Part shown: positions 1-10,205 of the stretch, piece after piece
How positions within the stretch are numbered: the stretch's first letter is position 1
How the letters are laid out: the number at the start of each line of letters is the position of its first letter
Source: Taudactylus pleione
Taxonomy: Eukaryota; Chordata; Amphibia; Anura; Myobatrachidae
DNA: 64,000 nucleotides
Reading direction: 5' to 3'
Assembly: GCA_031769625.1 (NCBI GenBank)
Contig: JAUIMM010000534.1
Location: 8,138,001 to 8,202,000 of the forward strand
Notes under the pieces: generated by a model
The model's input: only the letters and a program-made list of their open reading frames with translations
Database searches by the model: none
Told to the model about the DNA's origin: nothing
Made by a program: the position numbers and the translations under genes

Positions 1-572
1 CCCTAAACCTAACCCTAAACTAAACCCTAAACCTAACCCTAATCCTAAACCTAACCCAAATCCTATACCTAGCCCAAACCCTAAACTTAACCCTAAACCT
101 AACCCTAATCCTAAACCTAACCCAAATCCTATACCTAACCCAAACCCTAAGCCTAACCCTAAACCTAACCCTAATCCTAAACCTAACCCTAAACCAAACC
201 CTAACCCAAACCCTAAACCTAAACCTAACCCAAATCCTATACCTAACCCAAACCCTAAACCTAACCCTAAACCTAAACCTAAGCCTAACCCAAACCCTAA
301 ACCAAACCCTAACCCAAACCCTAAACCTAACCCTAATCCTAAACCTAACCCAAATCCTATACCTAACCCAAACCCTAAACCTAACCCTAATCCTAAACCT
401 AACCCTAATCCTAAACCTAACCCTAAACCAAACCCTAACCCAAACCCTAAACCTAACCTTAATCCTAAACCTAACCCAAATCCTATACCTAACCCAAACC
501 TTAAGCCTAACCCTAAACCTAACCCAAACCCTAAACCAAACCCTAACCCAAACCCTAAACCAAAACCCTAAA
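1..572. repeat. Degenerate telomere-like CCCTAA array
   Basis: The whole stretch is built from CCCTAA-like words with many variants (CCTAAAC, CCCAAAC, CCCAAAT, CCTATAC). There is no long run of pure CCCTAA. The variant AATCCTATACC recurs about five times at spacings of roughly 60 to 130 bases, so there is a loose higher-order period. The C-rich strand reads 5' to 3' on the + strand, which is the orientation at a left chromosome end. It may be subtelomeric or proterminal DNA, or an interstitial array. The array stops abruptly near 572. Confidence 0.85.
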
Positions 573-1785
573 AATCAACAAAAAAAGCATTCTGAATGTG
601 TCACTGTTTTTTAACCATGCTGACCTAAATGCATGTCTGCATATTGATTGTTGAAATAATGATCATGTCGACATTCAGAAGCTGTCGACCTGTTATACAT
701 GAACGTTTATTTAACTTTATAATCAGATGTTCCTCAGCTGCTGTTCCCACCTACTGAAACAGAGGGGTGAATTAACTTAAAAAACATATCTTTTCATAAC
801 TTAACCTTCTTTCACTACAAAAAGCTTATTCTACCTGTTTAACAATTTACTCATAATAAAATGTTTTGTATGTATTCTGTGTAATTTACTATGCTAGGGA
901 AATGGGTAGGGTGGAAATTACCATATAACACTCCATGTATCAGTCATTTGCTGCCAATTAAGCGGCTCCTACTAGAATGGAATACAGAGAGGATAATTGC
1001 TCATGACAAAGGTTATAAATACCTGTCCCATAAATAAATTTCACTTCACACAAGGAAAGAAACCTTTAACATGGGTAGGTGTATGTTATAGTCATATATA
1101 TACACCAATTTATACATATTAAGCGTAATTATTCGCCATCAACTGATAATTTATTATATGGAGGAATCTGTACATCAGTCTGTCAGTACATGCAGAAGAA
1201 ACAGGCTTCACCTACTTTAGTCATTATTTTAGGTATTATTTATGAAAATGTGTCTTATGTTTAATAAGGGACACAAAGTACACTAAAATAATGACTATTG
1301 TCTACAAACATGGGTTTGGTAATATTTTACTATACAAGATATGGAATTGTGCCTTGTACCTAGCTCTGTATAGGGAAACATAACAGTCACACTGAACATC
1401 TTGTTCATCATACAGATTCCTGAGGGCTTCCTGGTAGTCTAGTGATCCACACTTGCCTACTTTTGAAAAAGAATTTCAGGGAGATTGTGAAGGCAACACC
1501 TATTAGCTCTGCAGTAAAGTAGGCGTGTACTGTTACATCTGAGAGGCGTGCCATAACATTGACTTACATCCAAATGTAATTAAGCCCCAAAGCAGTTAGT
1601 AAGATCTATTTGTTGATGAAAACTCACTGATACATTTCAGAGCTTGCTCACATATTGTGTTTTACAAAGGGTTCGAGGGGGGTACCTATAATGGGTGCAG
1701 GGTGTGCGGTGCCTCGCTAACGATGTGATATCACTGAAGACGTGGGAGCCTGCATAGCCAGCGACATAGCGGGTACACACTAGAC
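573..1785. other. Non-coding, no recognised feature
   Basis: AT-rich sequence between the telomere-like array and the first MITE. Only short chance frames are present. The sequence near 1427-1445 resembles a tRNA A-box, but no matching B-box follows. Confidence 0.5.
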
Positions 1786-1989
1786 CACAGGTTCTCAAAC
1801 TCAGTCCACAGGACCCCAAACAGTGCATGTTTTCCAGGTCTCCTCACAGAATCACAAATGAAATAATTATCTCCACCTGTATATATTTTAAAATGTGTCA
1901 GTGAGTAATGAATACACCTGTGCCCCTGCTCAGTGACCTGGAAAATGTGAACTCTATGGGGTCTTGAGGACTGAGTTTGAGAACCACTG
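1786..1989. mobile_element. hAT-like MITE, 204 bp
   Basis: The ends are inverted repeats built on GGTTCTCAAACTCAGTCC and GGACTGAGTTTGAGAACC. The flanks carry a near-perfect 8-bp direct repeat: cactagac at 1778-1785 and cactaggc at 1990-1997. An 8-bp duplication is the hAT signature. There is no coding capacity. Related fragments lie at 26688 and 54651. Confidence 0.8.
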
Positions 1990-1997
1990 CACTAGGC

Positions 1998-2931
1998 AAT
2001 GAGCCCGATATGTCGTCCGATCCGGCCAGATCGGACGACATATCTTCTGTGTACCCGGCTTAATGGAAACCCACATGGGTCACATTTTAAGTGAAATTGC
2101 TCACGGTCCTTGGTGGCGAGCTTTCACCATGAAGTGAATAATTATTTTAATGTAAGCCGGTTATTCATATTTTTAACCATTTTTTTATGTTGAATAAAAA
2201 ATCTTGTATTAATGTTGGCCTATGGGCCTTCTTTGTCTGGTTGATTTCTTGGTGTGAGGGTGTATTCCAGTAAAACCGAGAGGAAAAGATTGTTTCCTTG
2301 AAGGATTGTTCTATTGTTTTTCCATCTCAACTGTTGAAAAAACTTTCTGTGAAGGTCCCAGAAAGAAGAATACAGAACCACTGTCGTTCAGTCATCTGAA
2401 TCTTATATACCACCTTTCAAATGAACTTTTTGTCCATTACAAGGATTCAGTACCATTTTATTTCTATCAAATTGTATTACTATCAAATTATATAATTCTT
2501 TGAGGAACAATATAGAATCATTGTCGTTTGGCCATTCGAATCTGATGATCTGATGTACTACATTTTGGTAAGTAAGGTCATTGCTTACAACAAGTGCTTG
2601 GCACTAGTACATTACCTATTGAGGTTAATGTAGTAATTTTGATTATTTTTAGCACCCTCTTTCTATATATATATATGTCACTGACCCACGGCACTCACCA
2701 TTCCTAGATTTGGGGTGCAATATGATATTTGATCACATTGTTTAAATAGAGTTTAACACTAATGTAATAACTATTTCCATGTTATAAATCTGAGCAATAG
2801 AGTAGATACTTGCAGTTAAGCGGAGTCCCTTGATGGGGGCTGCAAGCTTAAATGCATTGATCAATTCATGAACCAAAACCCCACTGTTTATTATCATTGT
2901 TAGTTATTATGGTGAGTGGAGAGTCGCTGTG
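1998..2931. other. Non-coding; contains a perfect 16-bp-arm hairpin
   Basis: No gene is seen. Bases 2007-2044 form a perfect hairpin: the left arm gatatgtcgtccgatc is repeated inverted after a 6-base loop. It immediately follows the target duplication of the upstream MITE. The rest is AT-rich and featureless apart from a short TA tract near 2664. Confidence 0.5.

Positions 2932-2963
<32 letters not shown>
2932..2963. repeat. (TA)n microsatellite
   Basis: Pure TA dinucleotides run directly into the TAGGGG terminus of the hAT element. This is the left remnant of a TA locus that recurs at 7428, 10811, 12603 and 13259. Confidence 0.95.
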
Positions 2964-2966
<3 letters not shown>

Positions 2967-3094
2967 GGGTGAGCGGGTTCGGATTTGATCCGAGTCCGAT
3001 CCGAGTCAGGCTCGACTTTTCCCGCCTGACTCAGATCTGAAATCGAGGCAAAACGTCATCATCCCGCCTTCCGAGTCTCGCGGGTTTTGTATCC

Positions 3095-3102
3095 TATATA
3101 AG
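3095..3102 (+). promoter_or_regulatory. Putative TATA box of hAT copy X
   Basis: TATATAAG lies about 130 bases inside the 5' terminus. It is preserved at the equivalent position in the inverted copy (10643-10650, minus strand). The position suits transcription into the element. The function is inferred. Confidence 0.45.
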
Positions 3103-3164
3103 GTACCCGCGTCGGCGCCATTTTCTCACTCGGCTGTGGACAGTGAAGAGGGAGGGTGGGAGTT

Positions 3165-3440
3165 AGGGCTGTGTAGTGTAGTGTAGTGTAGTGCTGCTGT
3201 TGTCCACTACTTCCAAGTCCATAGGGGCTGGCTGTGTTGTGCTGTGCTGCTGTTGTTAATAGGGGCTGTGTCCACTACTTCAAAGTCCATAGGGGCTGGC
3301 TGGACTGTGTTGTGCAGTCAGTTCTCCATAGGGGCTGTGTCCACTCCAAAGTCCTGTGCAGTGTCCCAGTCCTAAAGGGGTGCTGTACTGTTGTCCAGGG
3401 GGTGCTCTGTCCATCAGGGGTGCTCCCCCCAAGTGCTAAA
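3165..3440 (+). repeat. GGGGCTGTGTCCACT minisatellite in the hAT 5' region
   Basis: Short GTAGT repeats are followed by recurrent 'ccataggggctg' and 'tgtccact' blocks. The inverted counterpart at 10206-10560 has a clearer period of about 68 bp, so this array belongs to the transposon. Confidence 0.7.
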
Positions 3441-3445
3441 AAAAT

Positions 3446-5385
3446 AATATATTTTCTGTGTTTGTGAATTGTGTGCGCAGTAGCCACACGTGCATCAACA
3501 AAGTAGTGCCAAGCGTGCGCCTGTGTCATAAGTAAAGGGCCGGCTGGCTTGACCGTTAAAGGGTGCTGTAAGCCCCAAAGTACACTCCCGTCCAAACCAA
3601 AAAAAAAATTATTTTCTGTGTTTGTGAATTGTGTGCGCAGTAGCCGCACGTGCATCAACAAAGTAGTGCCAAGCGTGCGCCTGTGTCATAAGTAAAGGGC
3701 CGGCTGGCTTGACCGTTAAAGGGTGCTGTAACCCCCGAAAGTACACTCCAGTCCAAACCAAAAAAAAATTATTTTCTGTGTTTGTGAATTGTGTGGGCAG
3801 TAGCCGCACGTGCATCAACAAAGTAGTGCCAAGCGTGCGCCTGTGTCATAAGTAAAGGGCCGGCTGGCTTGACCGTTAAGGGTGCTGTAACCCCCGAAAG
3901 TACACTCCAGTCCAAACCAAAAAAAAAATTATTTTCTGTGTTTGTGAATTGTGTGCGCAGTAGCCGCACGTGCATCAACAAAGTAGTGCCAAGCGTGCGC
4001 CTGTGTCATAAGTAAAGGGCCGGCTGGCTTGACCGTTAAGGATGCTGTAACCGAAAGTACACTCCAGTCCAAACCAAAAAAAAAAATATTTTCTGTGTTT
4101 GTGAATTGTGTGCGCAGTAGCCGCACGTGCATCAACAAAGTAGTGCCAAGCGTGCGCCTGTGTCATAAGTAAAGGGCCGGCTGGCTTGACCGTTAAAGGG
4201 TGCTGTAACCCCCAAAGTACACTCCAGTCCAAACCAAAAAAAAAATTATTTTCTGTGTTTGTGAATTGTGTGCGCAGTAGCCGCAAGTGCATCAACAAAG
4301 TAGTGCCAAGCGTGCGCCTGTGTCATAAGTAAAGGGCCGGCTGGCTTGACCGTTAAAGGGTGCTGTAACCCCAGAAAGTACACTCCAGTCCAAACAAAAA
4401 AAAAATTATTTTCTGTGTTTGTGAATTGTGTGCGCAGTAGCCGCACGTGCATCAACAAAGTAGTGCCAAGCGTGCGCCTGTGTCATAAGTAAAGGGCCGG
4501 CTGGCTTGACCATTAAGGGTGCTGTAACCCCCGAAAGTACACTCCCGTCCAAACCAAAAAAAAAATTATTTTCTGTGTTTGTGAATTGTGTGCGCAGTAG
4601 CCGCACGTGCATCAACAAAGTAGTGCCAAGCGTGCGCCTGTGTCATAAGTAAAGGGCCGGCTGGCTTGACCGTTAAGGGTGCTGTAACCCCCGAAAGTAC
4701 ACTCCAGTCCAAACCAAAAAAAAAATTATTTTCTGTGTTTGTGAATTGTGTGCGCAGTAGCCGCACGTGCATCAACAAAGTAGTGCCAAGCGTGCGCCTG
4801 TGTCATAAGTAAAGGGCCGGCTGGCTTGACCGTTAAAGGGTGCTGTAACCCCCAAAGTACACTCCAGTCCAAACCAAAAAAAAAATTATTTTCTGTGTTT
4901 GTGAATTGTGTGTGCAGTAGCCGCACGTGCATCAACAAAGTAGTGCCAAGCGTGCGCCTGTGTCATAAGTAAAGGGCCGGCTGGCTTGACCGTTAAAGGG
5001 TGCTGTAACCCCCGAAAGTACACTCCAGTCCAAACCAAAAAAAAAATTATTTTCTGTGTTTGTGAATTGTGTGCGCAGTAGCCGCACGTGCATCAACAAA
5101 GTAGTGCCAAGCGTGCGCCTGTGTCATAAGTAAAGGGCCGGCTGGCTTGACCGTTAAGGGTGCTGTAACCCCCGAAAGTACACTCCAGTCCAAACCAAAA
5201 AAATAATTATTTTCTGTGTTTGTGAATTGTGTGCGCAGTAGCCGCACGTGCATCAACAAAGTAGTGCCAAGCGTGCGCCTGTGTCATAAGTAAAGGGCCG
5301 GCTGGCTTGACCGTTAAGGGTGCTGTAACCCCTGAAAGTACACTCCAGTCCAAACCAAAAAAAAAAATATTTTCTGTGTTTAGCC
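3446..5385 (+). repeat. 160-bp subterminal tandem repeats, about 12 copies
   Basis: Units of 158-161 bp each hold an A-run, TTTTCTGTGTTTGTG, GCAGTAGCCGCACGTGCATC, AAAGGGCCGGCTGGCTTGACC and a run of C. Copies are nearly identical and differ mainly in A-run length, which suggests recent amplification or homogenisation. The last unit is truncated just before the transposase ATG at 5416. Many overlapping minus-strand frames of about 70 codons are artefacts of this array. In hAT elements, subterminal repeats are known transposase-binding sites; that role here is inference. Confidence 0.9.
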
Positions 5386-5415
5386 GCACGTATATATCAA
5401 ATCGATATAACATAA

Positions 5416-7428
5416 ATGGAGGACCAAACTTTCTCCGATAAAAATAAAATAGAGAAAGATCAAGAACCACTTCCTCCTAGTGCTGAAGCTGCTGCCACTA
5501 GTCATGACATAGACGATAACATGCCATCAACGTCGTCTGCCAAGGCCGATGCCCAATGTCATAGTAGAGGGCACATACAATCCCAAATGGCAAAGTTCAG
5601 GAAAATGACCTTGAAAAAGACATTTAAATCAGCTGAAGAGAAACGTAAACTTGCCAATATGCCATTTACGACACGGAGTGGCAAGGAACGGCTAAGGTCG
5701 ATCCCTAGTATGTTCATGACTAGTGGTTCAGCTTCGCATGACGATGGAAGCCCTCCTCCCACTAAAAAAATCAAAAGAGTTAAGCTGGCAAAAGCACAGC
5801 GAAGAACTGTGCTTTCTAAGAAGATATCACAAATCCCCAAGGAGAGTCCAAGTGTGGTGGTGGTTGCGATGCCTGACCTTCGCAGCACTGGACGGGAAGA
5901 GGTGGCTCTTTCCACCATTTGCACGCCCCCTGCAAGTGCTGAAAGGAGCACCCACAGTCCACTTGCTGATATGCAAATTGAAGATGTCACTGTTGAAGTA
6001 CAACAGGATGAGGATACTGGTGTAGCTGGCGCTGAGGAGGAAGTTGGCAAGGAGGATTCTGATGGTGATGTGGTTTGTTTAAATCAGGCTCCGGGGGAGA
6101 CAGTTGTTGTCCGTGGGATGAAAAAGCCCATCACGGTCATGCCTGGGCAGAAGACCAAACATTCCACCTCTTTGGTCTGGCAATATTTCTATCCAAATCC
6201 GGACAACAACTGTCTTGCCATATGTACCATATGTAAAGGTGAAATAAGTAGGGGTAGGGACGTCAACCACCTAGGAACATCCTCCCTTATACGGCACCTG
6301 CAGCGCGTTCATAAAAAGTTACTGTCAAGTTCAGAAACTTTGGCTAAGACCGTAAGCAGTCCAGGGACACCTAAATCCCGTTGTCCTGTTGTATCCAAGC
6401 GCCTGCAAACCACACCGTCAACTACCTCCTTGTCAATTTCCTCCTTAGTCAGGATCGGAAGTAGTCCTGCAGGCCATGTCACTGGCATGACTGACTCTCC
6501 TATCCGGGATTCCTCCGGAGGATCCTGCATTGCTACGCCTCCTGCTGCCGCTGCTGCTGTTGCTGCTGCTGGGAGTCGTTCATCATCCCAGAGAGGAAGT
6601 AGGAACACCACTACTTTTACTAAACAATTGACCCTCCAACAGTCCTTAGCGAGGAGGATGAAGTACGACAGCAGTCATCCTGAAGCAAAACGTATAACTG
6701 AGGCCTTGACTGCTATGTTGGTGTTAGACGTGCGTCCGGTATCCGCCATTAGTGCAGTGGGATTTAGACAATTGATGGAGGTAGTGTGTCCCCGGTTCCA
6801 AATCCCGTCTAGATTCCACTTCACTAGGCAGGCGATACCGAGACTGTACAGAAACGTCAGAAAAAGTGTCCTCAGTGTCCTGAAAAATGCCGTTGTGCAC
6901 AATGTCCACTTAACCACGGACATGTGGACAAGTGGAACAGGGCAGACTAAGGACTATATGACTGTGACAGCCCACTGGGTAGATGTATCACCTTACGCAG
7001 CAACAGCAGCAGCGTCACCAGTAGCAGCATCTCAGAAACGCCAGCTCGTTACAAGGCAGGCTACGCTGTGTATCACCGGTTTCAGTAAGAGGCACACCGC
7101 CGACAACCTCTTAGAGAAACTGAGGGAAATCATTGCCCAGTGGCTTACCCCACTTAGACTCTCCTGGGGATTTGTGATATCTGACAACGCCACCAATATT
7201 GTGCGGGCATTACATCTGGGCAAATTCCAGCACGTCCCATGTTTTGCTCACACAATAAACTTGGTGGTGCAGAATTTTCTGAAAAGCGACAGGGGCGTGC
7301 AGGAGACGCTTTGGGTGGCCCGAAAAATTTCTGGCCACTTTCGCCATTCAGCGACTGTGTGCCGAAGACTGGAGCGCCAGCAAACACTCTTGAACCTGCC
7401 CCGAAAAGTGGCTGGTGCACACCCCTAA
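5416..7428 (+). CDS. hAT transposase, C-terminally truncated (BED finger and catalytic core)
   Basis: A 670-codon frame opens with ATG just after the subterminal repeats. Residues 1-245 are low-complexity and charged. Residues about 250-300 form a BED zinc finger (W255, C270, C273, H294, H299). The hAT core follows, with an aspartate in LTTDMWTS (D502), a second in FVISDNA (D590) and the CxxH pair C609/H612. Homology ends near residue 661. The last eight codons (RKVAGAHP) and the stop are read out of the terminal inverted repeat, so the third catalytic acidic residue and the hATC dimerisation domain are missing. The missing C-terminus exists on the opposite strand at 8056-8409. No nonsense codons interrupt the frame, which argues for a fairly young copy. 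Activity is unlikely without hATC, but DNA binding by the BED finger could persist. Confidence 0.85.
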   Translation: MEDQTFSDKNKIEKDQEPLPPSAEAAATSHDIDDNMPSTSSAKADAQCHSRGHIQSQMAKFRKMTLKKTFKSAEEKRKLANMPFTTRSGKERLRSIPSMFMTSGSASHDDGSPPPTKKIKRVKLAKAQRRTVLSKKISQIPKESPSVVVVAMPDLRSTGREEVALSTICTPPASAERSTHSPLADMQIEDVTVEVQQDEDTGVAGAEEEVGKEDSDGDVVCLNQAPGETVVVRGMKKPITVMPGQKTKHSTSLVWQYFYPNPDNNCLAICTICKGEISRGRDVNHLGTSSLIRHLQRVHKKLLSSSETLAKTVSSPGTPKSRCPVVSKRLQTTPSTTSLSISSLVRIGSSPAGHVTGMTDSPIRDSSGGSCIATPPAAAAAVAAAGSRSSSQRGSRNTTTFTKQLTLQQSLARRMKYDSSHPEAKRITEALTAMLVLDVRPVSAISAVGFRQLMEVVCPRFQIPSRFHFTRQAIPRLYRNVRKSVLSVLKNAVVHNVHLTTDMWTSGTGQTKDYMTVTAHWVDVSPYAATAAASPVAASQKRQLVTRQATLCITGFSKRHTADNLLEKLREIIAQWLTPLRLSWGFVISDNATNIVRALHLGKFQHVPCFAHTINLVVQNFLKSDRGVQETLWVARKISGHFRHSATVCRRLERQQTLLNLPRKVAGAHP

Positions 7429-7441
7429 TATATATATATAT
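7428..7441. repeat. TA spacer between two hAT 3' ends
   Basis: Fourteen bases of alternating A and T separate the right end of copy X from the inverted right end of copy Y. With the ~27-bp termini on each side this forms a near-perfect palindrome at about 7401-7468. Confidence 0.9.
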
Positions 7442-7943
7442 TAGGGGTGTGCACCGGCCACTTTTCGTGTTTTGTGTTTTGGTTTTGGATCTGGATCTTT
7501 TTTCGTGTTATGGATCTGGATTGGTTTTGCCAAAACCACCCTTCCGTGTTTTGGGTTGTGGGTTTTGTGTTTTGGATCTGTATTTTTTTTTTTAAAAAGA
7601 ATAAAAACAGCTAAAATCACAGAATGTGTTGGTTTTTCTGCTCCTATGCTATTATTAACCTTAATAACCTTAATTTCCACTAATTTCCAGTCTATTCTGA
7701 ACACCTCACACCTCACAATAATGTTTTTATGTCCAAAAGGCTATGCTAAGCGATACGAGTGGGCGGCACAAACACGTGGCCCATCTAGGAGTGGCACTGC
7801 AGTGGCAGACAGGATGGCAGTTTGAAAAACTAGGCCCCAAACAGTACATAATGCAAAGAAAAAAAAGAGGTGCAAGATGGAATTGTCCTTGGGCCCTCCC
7901 ACCTACCCTTATGTTATATAAACAGGACTTGCACACTTTAACA

Positions 7944-7999
7944 AACCAATCATTTCAGCGCCAGGGTCTGCCACATGACTGTGGCTGAAATGATTGGTT
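7944..7999. other. Palindrome in the hAT 3' UTR
   Basis: AACCAATCATTTCAGC is matched inverted by GGCTGAAATGATTGGTT with about 23 bases between. It lies in the 3' subterminal part of copy Y and could be a transposase-binding or structural element. There is no independent evidence of function. Confidence 0.6.
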
Positions 8000-8055
8000 C
8001 GTTTGGGCCCCCACAAAACAAGCTGGCAATTAATCTGTCCCTGCACAAACTGGCT

Positions 8056-8409
8056 CTACGGAGGCAAGATGTCGTCCTCATCCTCCTCATCCACCGATTC
8101 CTCACCCTCTTCAGTGTTGTGTACATCCTCATCCTCACAGACTATTAACTCGTCCCCGCTGGAATCCACCACCACAGGTCCCTCTGTACGTTCTGGAGGC
8201 TGGTCTCCCTGGAAGAGTTGATAATTAATTTTTATGAACATCATCTTCTCCACATTTTCTGGAAGCAACCTCCTACGCCTTTTGCTGACAAGGTTCCCGG
8301 CTGCACTAAACACTCTTTCGGAGTACACACTGGAGGGGAGGCAACTCAGGTAAACTAGAGCCAGTTTGTACAGGGGCCTCCAAATTGTCTCTTTTTCCTG
8401 CCAGTACAT
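8056..8409 (-). pseudogene. hAT transposase C-terminal (hATC) fragment
   Basis: The minus-strand frame carries the hATC dimerisation signature: WRPLYKLALVYLS, then SSVYSERVFSAAGNLVSKRR, then LLPENVEKMMFIKIN. An acidic tail ends at a stop at 8056. This is the domain missing from the frame at 5416-7428. There is no upstream coding sequence: it abuts diverged subterminal repeats at about 8410, so it is an orphan 3' exon-like remnant. It is followed by about 600 bp of 3' UTR and the terminal repeat. Whether an intron once split this part from the core cannot be seen. Confidence 0.85.
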
Positions 8410-9185
8410 GTAGAAAAGAAGATTTTTTTATTTTGGTTGGAGCGCACTTTTTGGTGGTTACACCACCCTTTAACAGACAGACGCACGCTTGGCGCTGCTG
8501 CTTTGAGGATGCAGGTGCGGCTACTGCGCATACATTTCATACACAAACAGAAAAAAAGAAGATTATTTTATTTTTTTGGAGCGCACTTTGGGGGTAACAC
8601 CACCCTTTAACAGACAGACGCACGCTTGTCGCTGCTAATTTGAGGACAGTATCATATGCAGTGACAGTAGACTTGTCAGAAATTGTTGGCACATCCTTCA
8701 GTCCGGACCAGATGTCCAAACTGGCCCTTGACTTATGACACAGGTGCACGCTTGGCGCTGCTACTGTGTTGATGCACGTGCGGCTACATCGCACAGAAGT
8801 CACAAACACATTAAAAAAATAGTTTTTTATTTTTTGGAGCACTTTGAGGGATACACCACCCTTTAACAGACAGATGCACGCTTGTCACTGCTGCTTTGAG
8901 GATGCAGGTGCGGCTACAGCCCACACAATTCACAAAGACAGAAAAAAAAAAGAAGAATTTTTTTATTGTTTGTGGAGCGCACTTTGAGGGTTACATCACC
9001 CTTTAACAGACAGATGCACACTTGTCGCTGCTGCTTTGAGGATGCAGGTGCGGCTACTGCGCATACATTTCACACACAAACACAGAAAAAAAGAAGATTA
9101 TTTTATTTTGGTTGGAGCGCACTTTGGGGGTTACACCACCCTTTAACAGACAGACGCACGCTTGTCGCTGCTGCTTTGAGGATGC
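8410..9185 (-). repeat. Diverged subterminal repeat block inside copy Y
   Basis: About five to six units of ~135-140 bp share the gcggctac, cacaaacacagaaaaa, ggagcgcacttt and accaccctttaacagacaga segments of the 160-bp repeats, but lack the GGGCCGGCTGGC part. They have the same orientation as the 5' repeats of copy Y. They lie between the collapsed N-terminal remnant and the hATC fragment, where coding sequence is expected. Confidence 0.75.
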
Positions 9186-9505
9186 AGGTGGAATCTAGAC
9201 GGGATTTGGAACCGGGGACACAATTGTCTAAACCCCACTGCACTAATGGCGGATACCGGACGCACGTCTAACACCAACATAGCAGTCAAGGCCTCAGTTA
9301 TACGTTTTGCTTCAGGATGACTGCTGTCGTACTTCATCCTCCTCGCTAGGGACTGTTGGAGGGTCAATTATTTAGTAAAAGTAGTGGTGTGCCTACTTCC
9401 TCTCTGGGATGATGAACAACTCCCAGCAGCAGCAACAGCACTAGGAGGAAGTTGTTCTTGATCTTTCCCTATTTTATTTTTATCGGAGAAAGTTTGGTCC
9501 TCCAT
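9180..9505 (-). pseudogene. Collapsed N-terminus and core remnant of hAT transposase
   Basis: On the minus strand the ATG at 9505 begins MEDQTFSDKNKIGKDQ, matching the start of the copy X protein. After about 23 codons it jumps in frame to the AVAAAG alanine stretch that lies near residue 381 of copy X. The join sits in GCTGCTG repeats. The frame then has a TAA in place of a CAA (TK*LTLQ), a four-codon deletion (RQLCPRF for RQLMEVVCPRF), and runs into subterminal repeats near 9190. It is non-functional. Confidence 0.8.
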
Positions 9506-9529
9506 TTATGTTATATTGATATATACGTG

Positions 9530-10205
9530 CGGCTAAGGCACACACAAACACAGAAAATAATTTTTTATTTTTGTTGGACACTAGTGCACTTTGTGGGTTA
9601 CACCACCCTTTAAGAAATGAGCCAGCTGGCCCTTTACTTATGGGACACAGGCGCACCCTTGGCGCTACTCCTTTGTTGATGCATGTGCAGCCACAGTGCA
9701 CACAATTCACAAACACAGAAAATATTTTTTTATTTTGCTTGGAGTGCCCTTTGGGGGTTACAGCACCCTTTAACGGTCAAGCCAGCTGGCCCTTTACTTA
9801 TGACACAGGCGCACGCTTGGCACTACTTTGTTGATGCACGTGCTGCTACTGCGCACACAATTCACAAACACAAAAAAATATATATTTTTATTTTTTTTGG
9901 AGTGCACTTTGGGGGTTACAGCACCCTTTAACGGTCAAGCCAGCCGGCCCTTTACCTATGACACAGGCGCACGCTTGGTGCTACTTTGTTGATGCACGTG
10001 CGGCTACTGCGCACACAATTCACAAACACAAAAAAATATATTTTTTTATTTTGTTTGGAGTGCCCTTTTGGGGGGTTACAGCACCCTTTAACGGACAAGC
10101 CAGCCGGCCCTTTACTTATGGGACACAGGCGCACGCTTGGCGCTGCTCCTTTGTTGATGCACGTGCGGCTACTGCGCACACAATTCACAAACACAGAAAA
10201 AATAT
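9530..10205 (-). repeat. 160-bp subterminal repeats of copy Y, about 4 copies
   Basis: Inverted counterparts of the 3446-5385 array, with the same CACGTGCGGCTACTGCGCAC, TTAACGGTCAAGCCAGC and A-run/T-run parts. They are more diverged from each other than the copy X units. Confidence 0.85.

Larger units (their letters stand above)
2964..7427 (+). mobile_element. hAT transposon copy X, 3'-deleted
   Basis: The left end is TAGGGGTGAGCGGGTTCGG and the right end, read inward, is TAGGGGTGTGCACC. These share a short TAGGGGTGNGC terminus, as is usual for hAT. In order it holds a 5' terminal region of about 240 bp with a TATA box, a short minisatellite, about twelve 160-bp subterminal repeats, a long transposase frame, and then only about 27 bp of 3' end. 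The same family lies inverted at 7442-10810, and that copy keeps about 600 bp of 3' sequence, so X has lost its C-terminal coding region and 3' UTR. Both flanks are TA repeats, so the expected 8-bp duplication (TATATATA) cannot be proven. Confidence 0.8.

Noticed and set aside
1427..1500. tRNA-Glu-like A-box (cctggtagtctagtga)
   Set aside because: No B-box or cloverleaf can be completed downstream, so not called as a tRNA or SINE.
3275..5470. A series of overlapping ~70-codon minus-strand frames beginning MLMHVRLLRTQF
   Set aside because: They are the same frame repeated by the 160-bp tandem repeat of the hAT 5' region. No independent protein signal.
5559..6611. Minus-strand and alternate-frame ORFs overlapping the hAT transposase
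   Set aside because: Shadows of the plus-strand transposase frame.
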